Shown: piece after piece, positions 1-13,100 of the stretch
How the letters are laid out: the number at the start of each line of letters is the position of its first letter
Position numbering within the stretch: position 1 is the first letter of the stretch
Notes under the pieces: model-generated
What the model was told of the DNA's origin: nothing
Seen by the model: only the letters and a program-made list of their open reading frames with translations
Databases searched by the model: none
Program-made: the position numbers and the translations under genes
Source of the DNA: Macrolepiota albuminosa
Lineage: Eukaryota > Basidiomycota > Agaricomycetes > Agaricales > Agaricaceae
NCBI GenBank assembly: GCA_027475525.1
Contig: JAMWFC010000117.1
Coordinates: forward strand, 3,272,183 to 3,336,182
Direction: 5' to 3'
Length of the DNA: 64,000 bases

Positions 1-148
1 AGCAATAGCCATTTTAAAATATTCACTCATTGGGACAGTTTTTTAAGCATCTCTAATTTTTCAGGTTTATCCCTATTTTACTCAGAAATAAAGAGTAAGT
101 TGCATGTAGAAATATAAACAAAGTCATGTGACCATGTTTAGATATATT

Positions 149-302
149 TGGGAGTAGTTCAAGCTGGTTGAACCACATCTTGACCTTCAACCACTATCAT
201 GAAACCTATTCCTTCTGCACAACACTGGGAGTAGTTCAAGCTGGTTGAACCACATCTTGACCTTCAACCACTATCATGAAACCTATTCCTTCTGCACAAC
301 AC
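149..302. repeat. 77-bp tandem duplication 1
   Basis: Copies 149-225 and 226-302 are identical, offset exactly 77. It lies just upstream of the Tc1 transposase. Probable assembly duplication (see findings). Confidence 0.95.
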
Positions 303-1371
303 TTGACTGTTGTTTCTCTTCTTGCTCAAGGGTATTCTCTGGTCAGATTGGGGCTCAAACTGGTCTAGGGAAGTCTAATACTAGGAGGATTGGTAGAGAG
401 TTGGAGATGGACAAGGAAAACCATTCTGGAGGCCATCCTACTAAGCTTACTCCATGTGATAAACAGGCTATTGTTCGACAACTCTCAACTGGGAGACTTG
501 ATACAGCTGTCCAGGCCACTAATTTTATCAACAACATCATTTCCAACCCTGTCTCTTCCAAGACTGTCTGGAATGTGTTGAAGGAGGAGGGATATTGGTC
601 TGCTACCAAGAGAAAAGTTCCTATGCTCAAAGCTAAACATTGACAACTACAGCTTAAATGGAGGAGGGATATTGGTCTGCTACCAAGAGAAAAGTTCCTA
701 TGCTCAAAGCTAAACATTGACAACTACAGCTTAAATAGGCTCAGAAGCATCAGAACTGGACTATAGAGGACTGGAAAAGAGTGTTGTGGACAGATGAGAC
801 AAAGATTAACAGGATTGGGTCAGATGGGAAGCAGTATGTGTGGAAGCTATAAGGAGAAGACATTTCAGACTGAACAACTACACCTACTGTGAAGCATGGA
901 GGAGGGAATAATCTTATAGTATGGGGCTGTATGAGTTGGAATGGGGTAGAAAAGCTTGTGGAGGTGGTGGGAATCATGAATGCAGAGCAGTACTGTGAAA
1001 TTTTAGATAATGGAGCAAAGGAGAACTTTGAGAAGTTGGAGATGGAGGAGGGTGCCCACTACTTTCAACAGGACAATGACTCCAAACACAACTCCAAGAG
1101 GGCTGACAAGTGGTTTGAGGACAACAACTTTAATGTCCTTTGGTGGCCAGCCCAATCCCCTGATCTCAACCCTATTGAACATCTCTGGGAGTACCTCAAA
1201 GAGCAACTTAGGCAATATGAAACACCTCCTTATGGTGTGCATGAATTTTGGGAGAGGGTTGCAAAGGAGTGGGATGAAATACCACCAGAGGTATGCCAAA
1301 GACTAATAGAAAGCATGCCTAGAAGGATTCAAGCAGTTATCAAGGCAAATGGAGGACATACAAAGTACTAG
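245..1371 (+). pseudogene. Tc1/mariner transposase, broken
   Basis: The product would bind the terminal repeats and cut and paste the element. The N-terminal helix-turn-helix part (roughly 330-640) contains GGHPTKLTPCDKQAIV. The catalytic core (about 750-1371) shows WTDETKINRIGSDGK, then YFQQDNDSKH, then QSPDLNPIEHLWEYLK, which are the three DDE regions of the Tc1 family. The halves are in different frames because of a 77-bp tandem duplication at 583-736. Collapsing it joins them, but stop codons remain after the KAKH stretch and after YVWKL. No intact start is visible; the leading 80 residues are not typical. The copy in 46,859-48,300 is a diverged relative. Confidence 0.85.
583..736. repeat. 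77-bp tandem duplication 2
   Basis: Copies 583-659 and 660-736 are identical, offset 77. It shifts the Tc1 transposase frame; removing one copy restores the frame. Confidence 0.97.
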
Positions 1372-1381
1372 ATACTAAAAT

Positions 1382-1535
1382 TAGAGATGCTCAAAAAACT
1401 GTCCCAATGAGTGAATATTTTAAAATGGCTATTGCTCCATCAGTTTTGATTTTGATTATAGAGATGCTCAAAAAACTGTCTCAATGAGTGAATATTTTAA
1501 AATGGCTATTGCTCCATCAGTTTTGATTTTGATTA
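1382..1535. repeat. 77-bp tandem duplication 3
   Basis: Copies 1382-1458 and 1459-1535 differ at one base (1404 versus 1481), offset 77. It duplicates the right inverted repeat of the Tc1 element. Confidence 0.95.
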
Positions 1536-1603
1536 CATAAACTTAAATTCATTTTGTAGCTACAATGCCATAGTATTTTACATGATTTAATCAGACTTTT
1601 ACG

Positions 1604-1757
1604 TACTTCCCATCCTTCATGCCAATGTCATCTTTCAAAAAGTATGAAACATTGGGACAGTTTTTTGAGCCACTGTATGTTACTTCCCATCCTTCATGCC
1701 AATGTCATCTTTCAAAAAGTATGAAACATTGGGACAGTTTTTTGAGCCACTGTATGT
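1604..1757. repeat. 77-bp tandem duplication 4 on a Tc1-type end fragment
   Basis: Copies 1604-1680 and 1681-1757 are identical, offset 77. Each copy contains AACATTGGGACAGTTTTTTG, which resembles the inverted-repeat ends of the Tc1-like elements at 1 and 49,800. This is therefore also a stray transposon end. Confidence 0.93.
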
Positions 1758-3790
1758 CATTGAACTACATATGGTTCCAGTCAGCAAGTGTAGTCTTTAT
1801 GTTTTCTAAGTTGCATGTCATACAAATGACATATTCTATCAAACCATATATATTTTAGTTGCCAATTGTGATCTCTGTATTCTAATCAGTTAGAACTCAA
1901 TACTTATTTATTGAACTAGAAGACAAGAAGTCATATCAGTATATATTTTTGTGCATATAGGTAAGTACTCATCTTCAGTTCAATGTATGATTGACTCAAA
2001 GTGCTCAGCAACTTGCATATGTATATGTATATATTGTAACAATAGTAGTTTATGTGCCAGGGCCATAATATGGCCAGTGGCTCATTGAACAATGAGACAA
2101 AAGAAGAAAGGACAGGAGCACATAGAAGAGGCTAGTGAAGTAGCCATGGTGTGCTTACTAACATAGTATTATTGAAGTTGGATTAAATCAAGGCATGAGC
2201 TTAAGAAGTTCAGCTGAGTATAGATAAAAATGTGATAATTTATTCAAGTTAAATCAGACAAAGACTGCAGTTCTTGTCATCTTGCTTGATAAATATATAT
2301 GATACCATATATATGACTAAATACTATGTAATAATGTCATATAAGGCCCATTATCAATAAGCAGAATGTCAAATAATGCAACATGTGGTGGTCAGATTCT
2401 TTGGATAATCTCCAGACTAGAGTACCCATGCATATTCTTCAACAGTGACATAGGCTACATTTTGTTCTGCTGCACATCAGAAATCCAACTCTATTATAAT
2501 CCATTTTCAGATGGCTTTATGAGCATTGTCAAGGAATTCATAATTATTTTTGGAGTTATTGGTGAAGTCAAGCCATTTTTTGTAATAAGAAAAACTTGGG
2601 TAATTTTGCATAGAGGTACTGATTTCTTGATCATGTTTGTGTCAGGTTTCAGACAATGAGGGATTCCAACTGCAAGCAAGTCTTTACTAGATGGACTATT
2701 CTTCCAAGGTTTGAAGATGACAGGATAGTTGATGGGAGTGCTCTGAGACTGAGATAGGATGAGTGGTGGGGCTGTTCCAGAGTTGTAGGTTGGTTTGGTA
2801 AGAGTCATGACAGTTTGGAAAAAAGCCAGCAAAATGCCTATTCCCAGTATTCAGTAAATGCAACATTGTATGCAATATAAGTGAAAACATCAGAAAGCAT
2901 GAGTGTTTTATAAAGATCTTCTATTGCATTCAGTTGTTTCTGTATCGTAAGTTTCAAATATGATTGCTTAATACTTCTACAAGAATTTAGAAACTTGCAG
3001 GCCACATTGATGACAAACAAGTGGAATAGATTAGAAAGGAACTGGTTGAGAGCTTGTGGTAGAGGTGGAGTCTCAGCATTGTATCTGAGCCATTATCTAA
3101 GATGTGAAGGGGGAGTTTTTAGCCAGATGCTCTAATATTAAAAATGTCTACCTGTTATTCCACAGCTGAATGAGTTAGTGGGAGTCTGCACTTATTTGAT
3201 GTAGACCACCCATAGGCAACCACTTCTTTGTTTATCAGACCATTTTTGATATGATATATTCAGCATCAATTTCTTTTTTGGTTATATGAAACGAAAATTT
3301 ATAAACTATCATTGAGCAATGTTGACCCACCATGGTGGAAACAAGAAGTGTTTCCAACTTTTATGTTGTGGAAAAATATAAGGCCATATAAATTATAAGA
3401 GACACCATTTTAAAAGTTTTTTCTGTCATTTTCATCTTGATCCTCATCCTCATCCACATCTTCCAAGTTCTCATCTCCAACTTCTCTGTCATATTATTGT
3501 ACAATGTATTGCCATGGCAATGCTCTGCAGTATGCAATTGTTTTTAGTTCAGCTTCTATTACCAGAAGTATAGCATTCATTGGCTGCTAGGTGGCAGGGC
3601 TATCCTCAGATCAGGCATGTAAGCCATTAATAAACCATAGACATGCTGCCATTAGAGTTAGAGCTTGTGGATAAATGCACAGCTCTGAAGTGCTGCTGGT
3701 CTGCAATGATAGTACCTAGCTGGTACCCATGAGACAATTAATGTGGAAAGACCTTTCAGTTATCAGATGATCAGATCAGCAGGGTATCTA
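1758..3790. other. AT-rich stretch without a recognisable gene
   Basis: About 2 kb of A/T-rich sequence. Open frames on either strand are under 115 codons, overlap each other and show no domain or intron structure I can recognise. It looks like old repeat debris or intergenic DNA. Confidence 0.6.
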
Positions 3791-4270
3791 TATAAAGGTG
3801 ACCTCTGGAGGCTATGGCTCAGTCAAATAGCTAGCAGAGGGAGACCCAAAGTATATTCTAACAATATCATAATAACTACTCATCTGACAAAGAAAGATCC
3901 AAAGAGAACAAATTTAAGGATTTCCTATGCCACAACTGATGCTTCTGGGGCTCTAAAAGCATGGGTAACAACTGTACATGACAAAAAACCCTTAAAACCT
4001 CAAAAATTGCTTAAATAAACAATTACACAAACAAAGCAGGAAAACTCTGGCTTATGTACATAAGCTCTGTATATAGTGTTGAAGGGGCCACACTTGTCTG
4101 AATAATAACTAGAGAACCAGAGCACCTCAGAGGCTGAAAGTAGTACTAATAGTTAGAGTTGAAAGAATAGAAGCAGTAAGGTGAAAGAATGAAGAAAGAA
4201 ATCAAGAAATGAATGAAAAGAGATGGAAGGAATAAGGAGTGAAAGACAAAGAATGAGAAGTCCTCTAACA
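3791..4270 (-). repeat. Degenerate LTR, family S, minus orientation
   Basis: Read on the minus strand it matches the LTR copies at 5274-6100 and 46,974-47,506 along its length: the start region after TGTCAGGGGACTCC, the stretch around GTGTGGGCCCTTCA and the end before CCCTTACA all have counterparts. The ends are mutated (TGTTAGAGGACTTC and a TATA-like terminus) and no target duplication is visible, so it is an older copy. Confidence 0.7.
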
Positions 4271-5273
4271 AGTTCAGAAAAAACATACCCTCCTTGCCAC
4301 TGTCCCTCCAATAACAATTCTCAATTGTATAGCCTGTGCATTTGCATTGAAAATTCAGGCAAACTATCCTGGACTTCTAATTTTTCACTGACACCTACAA
4401 GGCCATGATAGTAGCATCTGCAGCCTGTTTCTGCATCCATAACCTTTTCCAGTAGACCAATAGGCCTGCAATAAGCATTGCTAATGATAGTCACACCCTT
4501 CCAATGGCCTCCTGCCACTTTATATGGAGGTCAGCAATATAAGTTATCAAGTCCGCACTGTTGGCATATATAGTGGCATGTAGTCTGTTATCAACCCCCA
4601 TCATGACCAGGTCAGACACCACCCTGTAGGCTTCAGCAAAATCTGCCTATATGTCTGCAGCCAACTTACCCATGTTGATGCCTAAGCCTGCTGGGTTTTT
4701 ACAGTTATTCACTAGGAGTGAGAGCATCCAGGCATCCTGTGCATTTCATTTCTCAGTGCTAGAGTATAGTGAGGTCCATATGGAGTCAGATTGGTTGATA
4801 GTGGAGTGTCCATACCCAAAGTCACAATGGCACTATCTTTAGAGTCTCCAGGTGCATCTCCTGTTTCTTCCTTTTGTTATCAGAGTATTCCCAATTTTGG
4901 TAGTGGGATTTTTTACAGTGCCATCCAGATAGCCTCATGCATCATGAGTTCTTGCTGCAATGAGCATACTGTCTTGGAAAGAGGCAAAATTTGTCATATC
5001 AAAATGTGATTCCTTCAGAAATGTTGGTGGATTTGGCATGCTGGTGTTTACAGAGGACATTGAGTAAATCTGGTTGGCAGCACATAAGTAATTTGTGGCT
5101 CATCCTCAGTATCTCCATAAGTAAGCAAGACAACTGAAGATGGCTTTTGTCTGTGTAAGTATTTTATATCTCTGGAAATAAAGTTTGTAACAAAAAATAG
5201 TAGATGTTAATGCTTATAAAAACTAAAAACATGAGGCTAGCAGTGGTGGTGCCAGAATCGTTAACCAAGAAGT
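4271..5273. other. Stretch without a recognisable gene
   Basis: About 1 kb between two LTR fragments. Short open frames on both strands have no recognisable domain. Probably degraded repeat sequence. Confidence 0.5.
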
Positions 5274-6100
5274 TGTCAGGGGACTCCTCATTTCTTCCTT
5301 CTTTCACTCCTTATTTCTTCTGACATTATTTCATTTTACTATTTCTATTCTTTCAACACTATCTGTTAGTACTATTCTCAGCCCTTGAGGTGCTCTGGTT
5401 CTTTAGCTACCATTCAGACAAGTGTGGGCCCTTCAGCACTGCTTCCAGACTGCTTACATAAGCCAGAGTTTGCCAGAGTTTGCCCCTTATTTGTGCAATT
5501 ATTTGTGTAGGCAATTTTTGAGTTTTTAAGGTTTTGTTGTACTGTACAGTTGTTTCCCATGCTTCAGAGGCCCCAGAAGCATCCAACCTGGCATAGGAAA
5601 TCCCTAGACTTATTCTCTTTGGATCTCCCTCTGCCAGGTATGTAGTACAAAGTACAATCAATGTCTAAGTCTTTGGGAAAAGAACTCTTTAGTTAACTTG
5701 TAGTACAAAGTACAATCAATGCTACAGGTAATGAATAAGCTGTAGGTAAACGGATAGAAGTAAGTAACGTACCCTCAGTCTTTGGGAAAAGAACTGAGGG
5801 ATTTCCTAATCCAGATGATTACTATGTACCTCCAATCCAGTGGTGGCTTGCAGAACTATATAGCATGATTGTCGACGATTGTGCCCAGAAGTAGAGTGAG
5901 TAAGGAGGAATGACAAAGAGAAAACGAGGTAAGAGACTGGGAAGTAACTGAGGGACGCCACCGCCACGACCTGAGGCAGAGAGTCTATTATAACAAGGTG
6001 AGTAGTTATTATGATATTGTCAGTACATGCTCTAATACACTTTGGATCTCCCTCTGCCAGCTATGTGACTGAGCCACAGCCTCTAGAGGTCGCCCTTACA
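5274..6100 (+). repeat. Solo LTR, family S, with a nested 402-bp insertion
   Basis: The copy begins TGTCAGGGGACTCC and ends GCCCTTACA, the TG...CA ends of a retrotransposon LTR, and is flanked by GAAGT at 5269-5273 and 6101-6105, a 5-bp target duplication. No internal retrotransposon sequence is attached, so it is a solo LTR left by recombination. It is interrupted at 5638-6039. Without the insert it is about 425 bp. Confidence 0.85.
5638..6039. mobile_element. 402-bp insertion flanked by 21-bp direct repeats
   Basis: A 21-base stretch of the host LTR (5617-5637) reappears at 6040-6060, and the LTR resumes after it. The intervening 402 bp is absent from the LTR copy at 46,974. It holds a 22-bp direct repeat (5642-5663, 5700-5721) and a hairpin with arms CCCTCAGTC and ACTGAGGG near 5775-5802. 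No coding capacity. The long target duplication would fit a retroposed (SINE-like) insertion, but there is no tail or tRNA-like head that I can see. Confidence 0.6.
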
Positions 6101-6105
6101 GAAGT

Positions 6106-7617
6106 GACCAGAGAGTAACTCATCATTTTTCTGCTAGCTGTGTTGATGTGTCTCCCTCAATAACATCTGCTCTCTAGAAACTTTGAGCCAGCAAGTAATT
6201 CCTTGCTCAAAACTTCCCAACTTCTTCTCTTTTATGTTTCATCTTCTGATACATAGACTGTGGTATATTCACATAATTCTTCATTTATTTTGAGTATTCC
6301 AAGCCTGAGCACTCAGAGCACCAATTTCTGAGTTCTCTGGTGCTTGGCAAGTGTTATTTTTCTTCATCCTGCCACTATATTCCTCTCCATCACTTTTTCA
6401 GGCCTCTTCTCCTTTCTTCACACTTTCCCTTTTGTCTTCGTGCCATCTTCATTGTTTTTCTTCTTTTCCATCAGTCTTGGGTGCATAACAGGCTGTGACA
6501 TGGCATTAAGGATGAGTTTTGGTGTGGGAGAGTGATGACAGAGTTTAGGCTTGATGTCAGGCATTAATCTCAGAGTTTGCTTCAAGATTTTGTCTCTTCT
6601 AAGCACTGCCACTTGCTCAGTGTTCTGTTAGTCATTGCATAGTTTGGGGTGGTCTTTTTCAAAGTAAGTCCCCCTCATCTACAGTTTACAACAAGTACTT
6701 ACAGTTTTCAGCATTTTGAAGATATATTTGAAAAACTATATACTTTGGTCTGCCTTGGATTGAGGCAGACATATCATCACAAACTGATTTAACTTCTAGA
6801 CCCTCTTGAGTACAAGATGTCGAAGTGTTGTTGGATAACTACAAACATGGAGATAATGCATGATATAAAGTTATAACATCACTTTTCAAGCAGTGTGAGG
6901 CTGAAATTAAACATTGAGTTGGGAGTTTAAGAGCAAAGCCTGCTGAAGGCATGCATCGCATGCTAAATAATGAAAACAAGGTTCACCTGATCAACCACGT
7001 GGTAGGTCTAAATGAATTCGCTTACGCACTGAAAATGTCAGTCTTCATTCTCATTCATGCGTACTATCTTCACCCACCTAGAAGTCAATATCTTCTTTCA
7101 GTAGACCTACCGCTAGCTTTCAACTAAAAATGTCAAAATTGGTAGAAATACTCACATTTTTGACTTGAATAGGTTCGTGAATGGCGACCAGATGGCAACC
7201 GCATCGAGATTGCCATCGACGTATCTATTTCAGCAACATTTAGGATACCAACAATATACGCATTCGTTTTTCATGATAGAAGAAGGCTCTGCGAGCAGCC
7301 AGAGACGCGATTTGTATCCACGAGATAACGGACCTCTTCAAAGTCCTTTCCACAGCGTCACGTCATGCTCCTACAGGTAGCCTTGTTCGATTTGCCAGAC
7401 AATGATTCTTAACAACCTTTTTTTCCAAAGTTTGTCTCCAATGCGGATCATGATTTGAAGTTTCAGACTTCATCTTGAAGTTATTTATCGATGCCCTTAG
7501 GTCCAAACAGAAAATAGTAAACGAGGTCAAGGATTGCCGGCGTCCACAACCTTGCAGGCCCACAATTTTGCGAATTACCGACGACTGTATTACTACTAGC
7601 GCAGGCGGGTTCGCTAC
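6106..7617. other. Intergenic region upstream of the poly(A) polymerase gene
   Basis: About 1.5 kb with no supported gene. The proximal 600 bp lacks repeats seen elsewhere in the window and presumably contains the promoter of the gene starting at 7618. No defined motif can be assigned. Confidence 0.5.
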
Positions 7618-9976
7618 ATGAAGCCTACAGCGTCCAAGTCGGGTCCCTCCTCTGCCGAAGGCACGCCCAATCCGGACAGCCGTCGCGAGCGTCGACGGCG
7701 CCAAAAACGGCAGTCCGAACCAGCTTCTCCCGCTCCTCAGCCAGAGGCAAGTGGGAGTAGGAGTAAACTGAGATTGGACGACACGCCTAGAATGGTTGAA
7801 GCGAGAGAGCCGAAACTGCAAAGAAGTGGATTTGAAGACGGCGCGGATTATATTGGGTTCGATTTCAAAGATGATGAGGATGGGGAGAGTGTGGTGAGAT
7901 TTGGAGGGGATAAAGGAAAGGGTAAGGCTCGCGAGACATCGCGTGAGAGGGAGAGGACGCCAGAGAGAGAGAGGGAGAGAGAGAGGAAGGAGAGGAGAGA
8001 TGGGCGTCGCGCGAGAGATAGGGAACGTAGTAGAGAGAGGAAGAGAGATGACGAGAGAAAGAAGGATAGGGAACGTAGAGATAGAGACCGCTCGCGGGAC
8101 CGAGATCGCCACCGTGACCGCGACATGGATTCTCGAGGTACGAAACGCAGGAAGGATTCGTTCGACATCGACGATGGGTACGTGAACAAGAAGCAGAGGC
8201 TGGATGCCGCGTCGAGGAAGTCGCCGTGGGTTGCCAACTTGGATTGGACACAATGTCGCCATGTCGCTGAATTGTGCGTTCCCTGTTCTATCCTATGCTT
8301 TCCCCAAACTGAATACTGTAGCGTAGGTTACACAGGGAAGTTGAGGCCTTTATGAACTATATATCCCCGACACCCGCTGAAGACGAAGTTCGCGGCCTTG
8401 TAGTCGCCCTCATTACTCGAGCCATCACGACAAACTTTCCGGATGCCTCTGTTCACGCGTTTGGAAGCTATGCAACAAAATTATACCTGCCATTAGGGTA
8501 TGTCATCTTGCAAACGGTTTAAAGGCAGCTCAACTAACGGATAGTGTGCATGTAGAGATATCGACCTTGTCATTCTATCACAAACTATGGCTTACAATGA
8601 CAAAGTGACTGTTTTACATGCACTTGCAAATACCCTCAGACGTGCAGGAATCACGGAACGCGTCACCATCATCGCAAAAGCTAAAGTCCCCATTGTTAAA
8701 TTCGTCACTACACACGGGCGATTCAATGTGGACATTAGCTTGAACCAGGAGAACGGCATTATATCAGGAAACATCATCAATGGATTTCTCAAGAACTTAC
8801 TTGGATCCGGAGATGCAGACGAGAAAGGCAGCCTGGCGCTACGAAGTCTCGTAATGATAACCAAGGCGTTTCTGAGTCAACGCAGTATGAATGAGGTATT
8901 CAGTGGTGGACTGGGGAGTTACAGCATCGTGTGTCTAGTGGTGAGCTTTTTGCAGATGCACCCTAAAATTCGGAGGGGAGAGATCGACGCGGATTTAAAT
9001 CTTGGCGTGCTGGTGATGGAATTTTTCGAGCTGTATGGGTGTTATTTTAATTATAATGAGGTGGGGATCTCGGTAAGGGAAGGAGGGATGTATTTTAACA
9101 AGCGGAAGAGAGGATGGTTTGATCATTATAAGCAGGGACTGTTGTCGATTGAAGACCCGGCGGATCCGTGTGGGTGCTCCTCTCTTCTGTTTCGTTATGA
9201 AATTGACGGGTCGTCATTGAGCAGCAAACGATATTTCGAGGGGTTCGTTCGCATTCCAGAAGGTCAGACAGACGTTTGCCGGCGCGCATAGTATCTTGAG
9301 TTCGTCAGCGTACTTGACGGCGGGGATCTTGAGTTCAAGAAGAGAGGGCAGGGCGTTCAGCTTTCGTGACGAGCCTGAGGAATTGAGTATTCTGTCGAGT
9401 ATCATGGGCGTCACTCAAGAGGTTAGTTTGTTCATTCAGAACAAAGTTCAAACGTTGACGGTTGGATAGACAATCAACCACCGGAAACTTGTCCAAGAGG
9501 TCTATGACAAACGCGTGCTGCACAACCTGCTTGGTGTTCAGGCCAAGCCGGTCGTTATGAACGGTAGCTTGCCCGAGAGAAATGGTGTCGCAAAGGCCTC
9601 ATCAAAGTCGACCAGTGAAGCAGCTAACAGCGTCAAGTCAGCGTGGGCAGAGGCCGACAATGAGGATGCAAATTCACATAAGCGACGACACGATGCGGCT
9701 GAGGAGGAGGAGGAAGAGGGCCGGTATAGAATTGGACGGCAACAACCTCCTTCCAAGCGTCAGAGAACTGGAAGTGGTAAGGACGCACACATTACCTTTA
9801 TGACAGACGAGGAGACGCTGAGTGAGGATGAAAAGGAGGATCTGCACTATGGTAGCGATATTGAGATCATTGAGGGACCATCGATGCGACCACCGTCGTC
9901 TAGAGATTCGGGAAAGGCAGATAAGCGCCGGTCATACTGGCTCTCAAAGGGCATTGGAATAGGGAGTGTAGAGTAG
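7618..9976 (+). CDS. TRF4: TRF4/5-family non-canonical poly(A) polymerase
   Basis: Predicted nuclear poly(A) polymerase of the TRAMP complex, which adds short oligo(A) tails to aberrant RNAs for exosome decay. I infer exons 7618-8273, 8336-8497, 8556-9169, 9225-9421 and 9470-9976, giving 711 residues; all junctions are GT-AG and keep frame. The N-terminus is basic and rich in Arg, Glu, Ser and Asp (residues about 90-190), resembling an RS-like disordered region. The nucleotidyltransferase signature GSYATKLYLPLGDIDLVI spans the second intron, with the catalytic GS and paired Asp. The PAP-associated region contains LNLGVLVMEFFELYG and, across the third intron, SIEDPADPSNDISRGSF, which is very characteristic of Trf4. 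The C-terminus is acidic and low in complexity. Neighbouring gene starts 168 bp downstream. The start ATG is the first in the frame and fits, but an upstream exon cannot be excluded. Confidence 0.93.
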
Positions 9977-10144
9977 ATATCCAGAGTGATCACGGACATC
10001 ACCGTTTCCTTTCAGAATCAAATATCGGCTGTGCCTCTGTTTATCATCGCTTCACTTTGAAGTTGTTCCTAACCCTTCATTTGACCCTGTAAGTGTCTAC
10101 TGTCGCTGGCCGGCTCGTAGCACATACACTCTCTCAAAGCCCAA

Positions 10145-13100
10145 ATGTCAGTGAAAACACTCTTTGTCATCAAACGCGACACTGATCTCGCCGACAGGAT
10201 ATCCGGAGGTCAACCAGGTAACCTCAAGCAGCGCATAGCTGCCTTGGAGCAACGCAATGCTTTGTCGTCTTCTGATCGGCAGTCGTCGCCCTCAATACCC
10301 GGCGGCACACCCGGTGCAGTCTCCAATCCGACCGGGTTGCGCGAAAAGATAGCAAAATTCGAAAGGAAGGGCGGCGTTCCGGTCCCCAGAGGCAGTTTTG
10401 GGCTCGGTGCCCCGCCCCTAGGTGAGAATGCGCCGCCAAAGAGGCGCGGGGAGTTGTATGGGAACCGCATAACGGGTTTGCGGGCTGTCAGCGGTATGGT
10501 CGGTGGCCGTACTGCGTCGCCCTTAGATGCGGCACGCGTTGTGTCAATGCCGAATTTGGATACGGTCGGTAATGGTGAGACGGATGGTGAATATCTTCCG
10601 TCGTCGCCGTCGTCAACGTCGTCACCCTTTCCGCAGTTCACGGGGCTTACACCTCAGCACACGGGGACGATAGGATCTATCACACCACAAACCACAGGTT
10701 CTGCGCTGACACCTCAGTCCACAGGCAGTAAAGAGCTCGCTCGTGCTACTTCATTTGCAACGGCGCTTCAGTTGGCACGTAAAGTAGAGGCGGAGAGTAA
10801 AGATGAGGCATCCATGCGTCCTGCTGCTGTTGCTCATCCAACATCGCCTGTCCCGACAACGTCTGATAGAGAGGAGAATACTGCAGGTACAGCAGCTGCC
10901 CTAATGCCGCTATCAATAGTTCCGGAAAATCAGGAAAAGGTAGATACGGCCCCTGCTCAGCCTCAGGTTTCATCTCCACAGGCATCTGATGATCAGTCGC
11001 TGGCTGCCGAACCGACCACTCCTCCTCAGCCTTCTACACCTTCAATTGTCCTTTCATCCTCAGATGAGCAGGCGAAGCCAGTTGTTATTTCAGTATCGGG
11101 AGAATCTACGAAAACGGAAGTGGCAAATGCAAAGTCTGAGCTAATAGAACCCACTGCGCCTGCACTACCGACTGCCACGCCAATTGTCATTCCACCAGCT
11201 CCCGATACCACTAATACTGAGTCGAAGACACATGCAAAGCCTACGATTGACCAAAGCCCGTCTCCCTCTTCGAATCCAACAGAAAGCACTTTATCTCAGT
11301 CAACTACCAATCAGGGTTCAGCCTCTCCTGTGGGCCCCTTCAGCCTCGCCAACGCTGCCCATGATCTCGGCAAGGTCGTTGAAAACATTCAAGACATGTT
11401 CCCTGGGCAGATATCTCCTCTTGCCATCCCTCCGTCAAGTCGACCCGTGGTCATCAACACTCCTTCAACATCAAAAGACCCAGATACCCCAACAGATACC
11501 AAGATATCTATACCTGATGTAGAACCAAAACTTGAGGCTCCATCTGAGGTTGCGCCTTCCGAAGCAAGATCGATGTGTGTCCCCGCCACTTCGTCCATCA
11601 CAAAACCTACCGAGTTGCTTACTTCTCCGCGAAGTGGCAACGCACGTCCAGTAAGCATGTTTGCGACGACTCCGAACCACGTGTCGTCCCACATGACGCC
11701 CACTACGCGCAATACACTCCTCCCAGGATCTCAAAAATCTAGTGTTCCATACAACCACTTTCCTCCTACGCCAGAGCCCCAGGTCTCCGAGTTCGGCACC
11801 GCTTCCATTGGGCACAAATCTTCGCACTCTTTGTCACATACTCCGTTGTCTACGGAGCAAGGCATACATACTGGATCGTTCTCGGCTGTTGTTCATAAGA
11901 AGGTGACGGAGCTACCCTCGACGGCAACGTCGTCGTCGTCTTCGTATTTGAGCATATATGCGGAGGTGTCTGGGCCACCGAAGAAGTCTAACGAACAAGA
12001 GCCTCTGGTGAGCCCTGGATATGGGGAGCTGGCTACGCTTTTGCACGAGGCCGCGTTGTTGGAATTCTCATTAGAGCACGGAGAGTTGCCTAGTGATGGT
12101 TCGAAGAAGGCAGGGCTCGAGCAGAACAAGGAGACGGAGACTCAAGTGGACAAGGAAGAGGAAAGGAAGAAGCAAGCGGCGGCGAAAGCCAAAGTCGAGG
12201 AAGAGAAGAAGAAATATGCCAATGTGGCCGAGACTCGGGCACAGCAGGAGGTGCTGGAGAGCAAGTCAAAGAGCACGTTTCGCAATCCGCTTCTCAAGAG
12301 CAAGTCGGCGCAAAAGCGGGACGAGCTAGCGGACGGCGAGAGGCGGAACGAGCCCATCCGGTCCAAACCTGCGCTTTTTCGCCCATTGCCTGAACCGCCT
12401 TCTCTTCACAGCACGCATTCAGCGATTATGCCAATACTGGAGAAAGAGGCTGCACACCCAGTTAATGCGGCGCTGGAGGCAGACACAAAGTCCCCTACAC
12501 AGACATCACCTAGGTCTCTACGATACTTTGCCAGCTTAAAGCGCTTTGCGAACTCCTCGAAAACTTCGCTTACAAGTAACTCACAATCACGGGACAGCGT
12601 CTCTGCGTCATCAGAAGTGTCGTCGGAGGATTGGTCGGTCATTCCTATACCAGCATCGAATGGTGCTGAAACCGAGACAAAAGGCGGACTGTTCAATGAT
12701 ACAGGCACCGGGTGGCCGGTGTTGTCTCCAAAGAAGAGTTCGGGCGTTGGGAGGTCAGTCTCGTTCACGGATAAGATTTTCAACCGGAATCGGAAGACGT
12801 CGAAATCATCAGAGGTACCGTCTGTGGGTGATACAAGTAGTGCGTATGAGGCTATCGGTAAAGGATATTCTTCCGTCATTGTTCTATCGATGTTGACCTT
12901 TGCTATCTAGACCGTCTTGCTACATCAAAAGTGGGAAAATCCGCGGCGTCACTCCTTCCACCGCTTGAACCCGTGTCTTTCACGCTTGATGTTCCTATCA
13001 TCCAGGAGAACGATCAGGTTTTACCCTCCCCGCCTGAGCTCGCTTCACCAAGGCGGTCCGCATCCCTCTATGTCCCTTCAACATCGCAATTTCCACCTGT

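Larger units (their letters stand above)
1..1535 (+). mobile_element. Tc1/mariner DNA transposon, left end outside the window
   Basis: Bases 1-60 are repeated in inverted orientation at about 1377-1436 with one mismatch, giving terminal inverted repeats around a Tc1-type transposase. The right side continues through a short A/T-rich tail (to about 1535), so the left inverted repeat probably begins before base 1. The unit is about 1.5 kb, as expected for Tc1/mariner, but it holds three 77-bp tandem duplications and in-frame stops, so this copy looks inactive. The TA target duplication cannot be checked because the left edge is missing. Confidence 0.85.

Noticed and set aside
6344..6612. Overlapping short frames on both strands near 6.4 kb
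   Set aside because: Pyrimidine-rich sequence without domain or splice signals.
7363..8262. Long minus-strand frame opposite the N-terminus of the poly(A) polymerase gene
   Set aside because: It mirrors the Arg/Glu-rich low-complexity coding sequence and has no domain; the plus-strand gene is clearly real.
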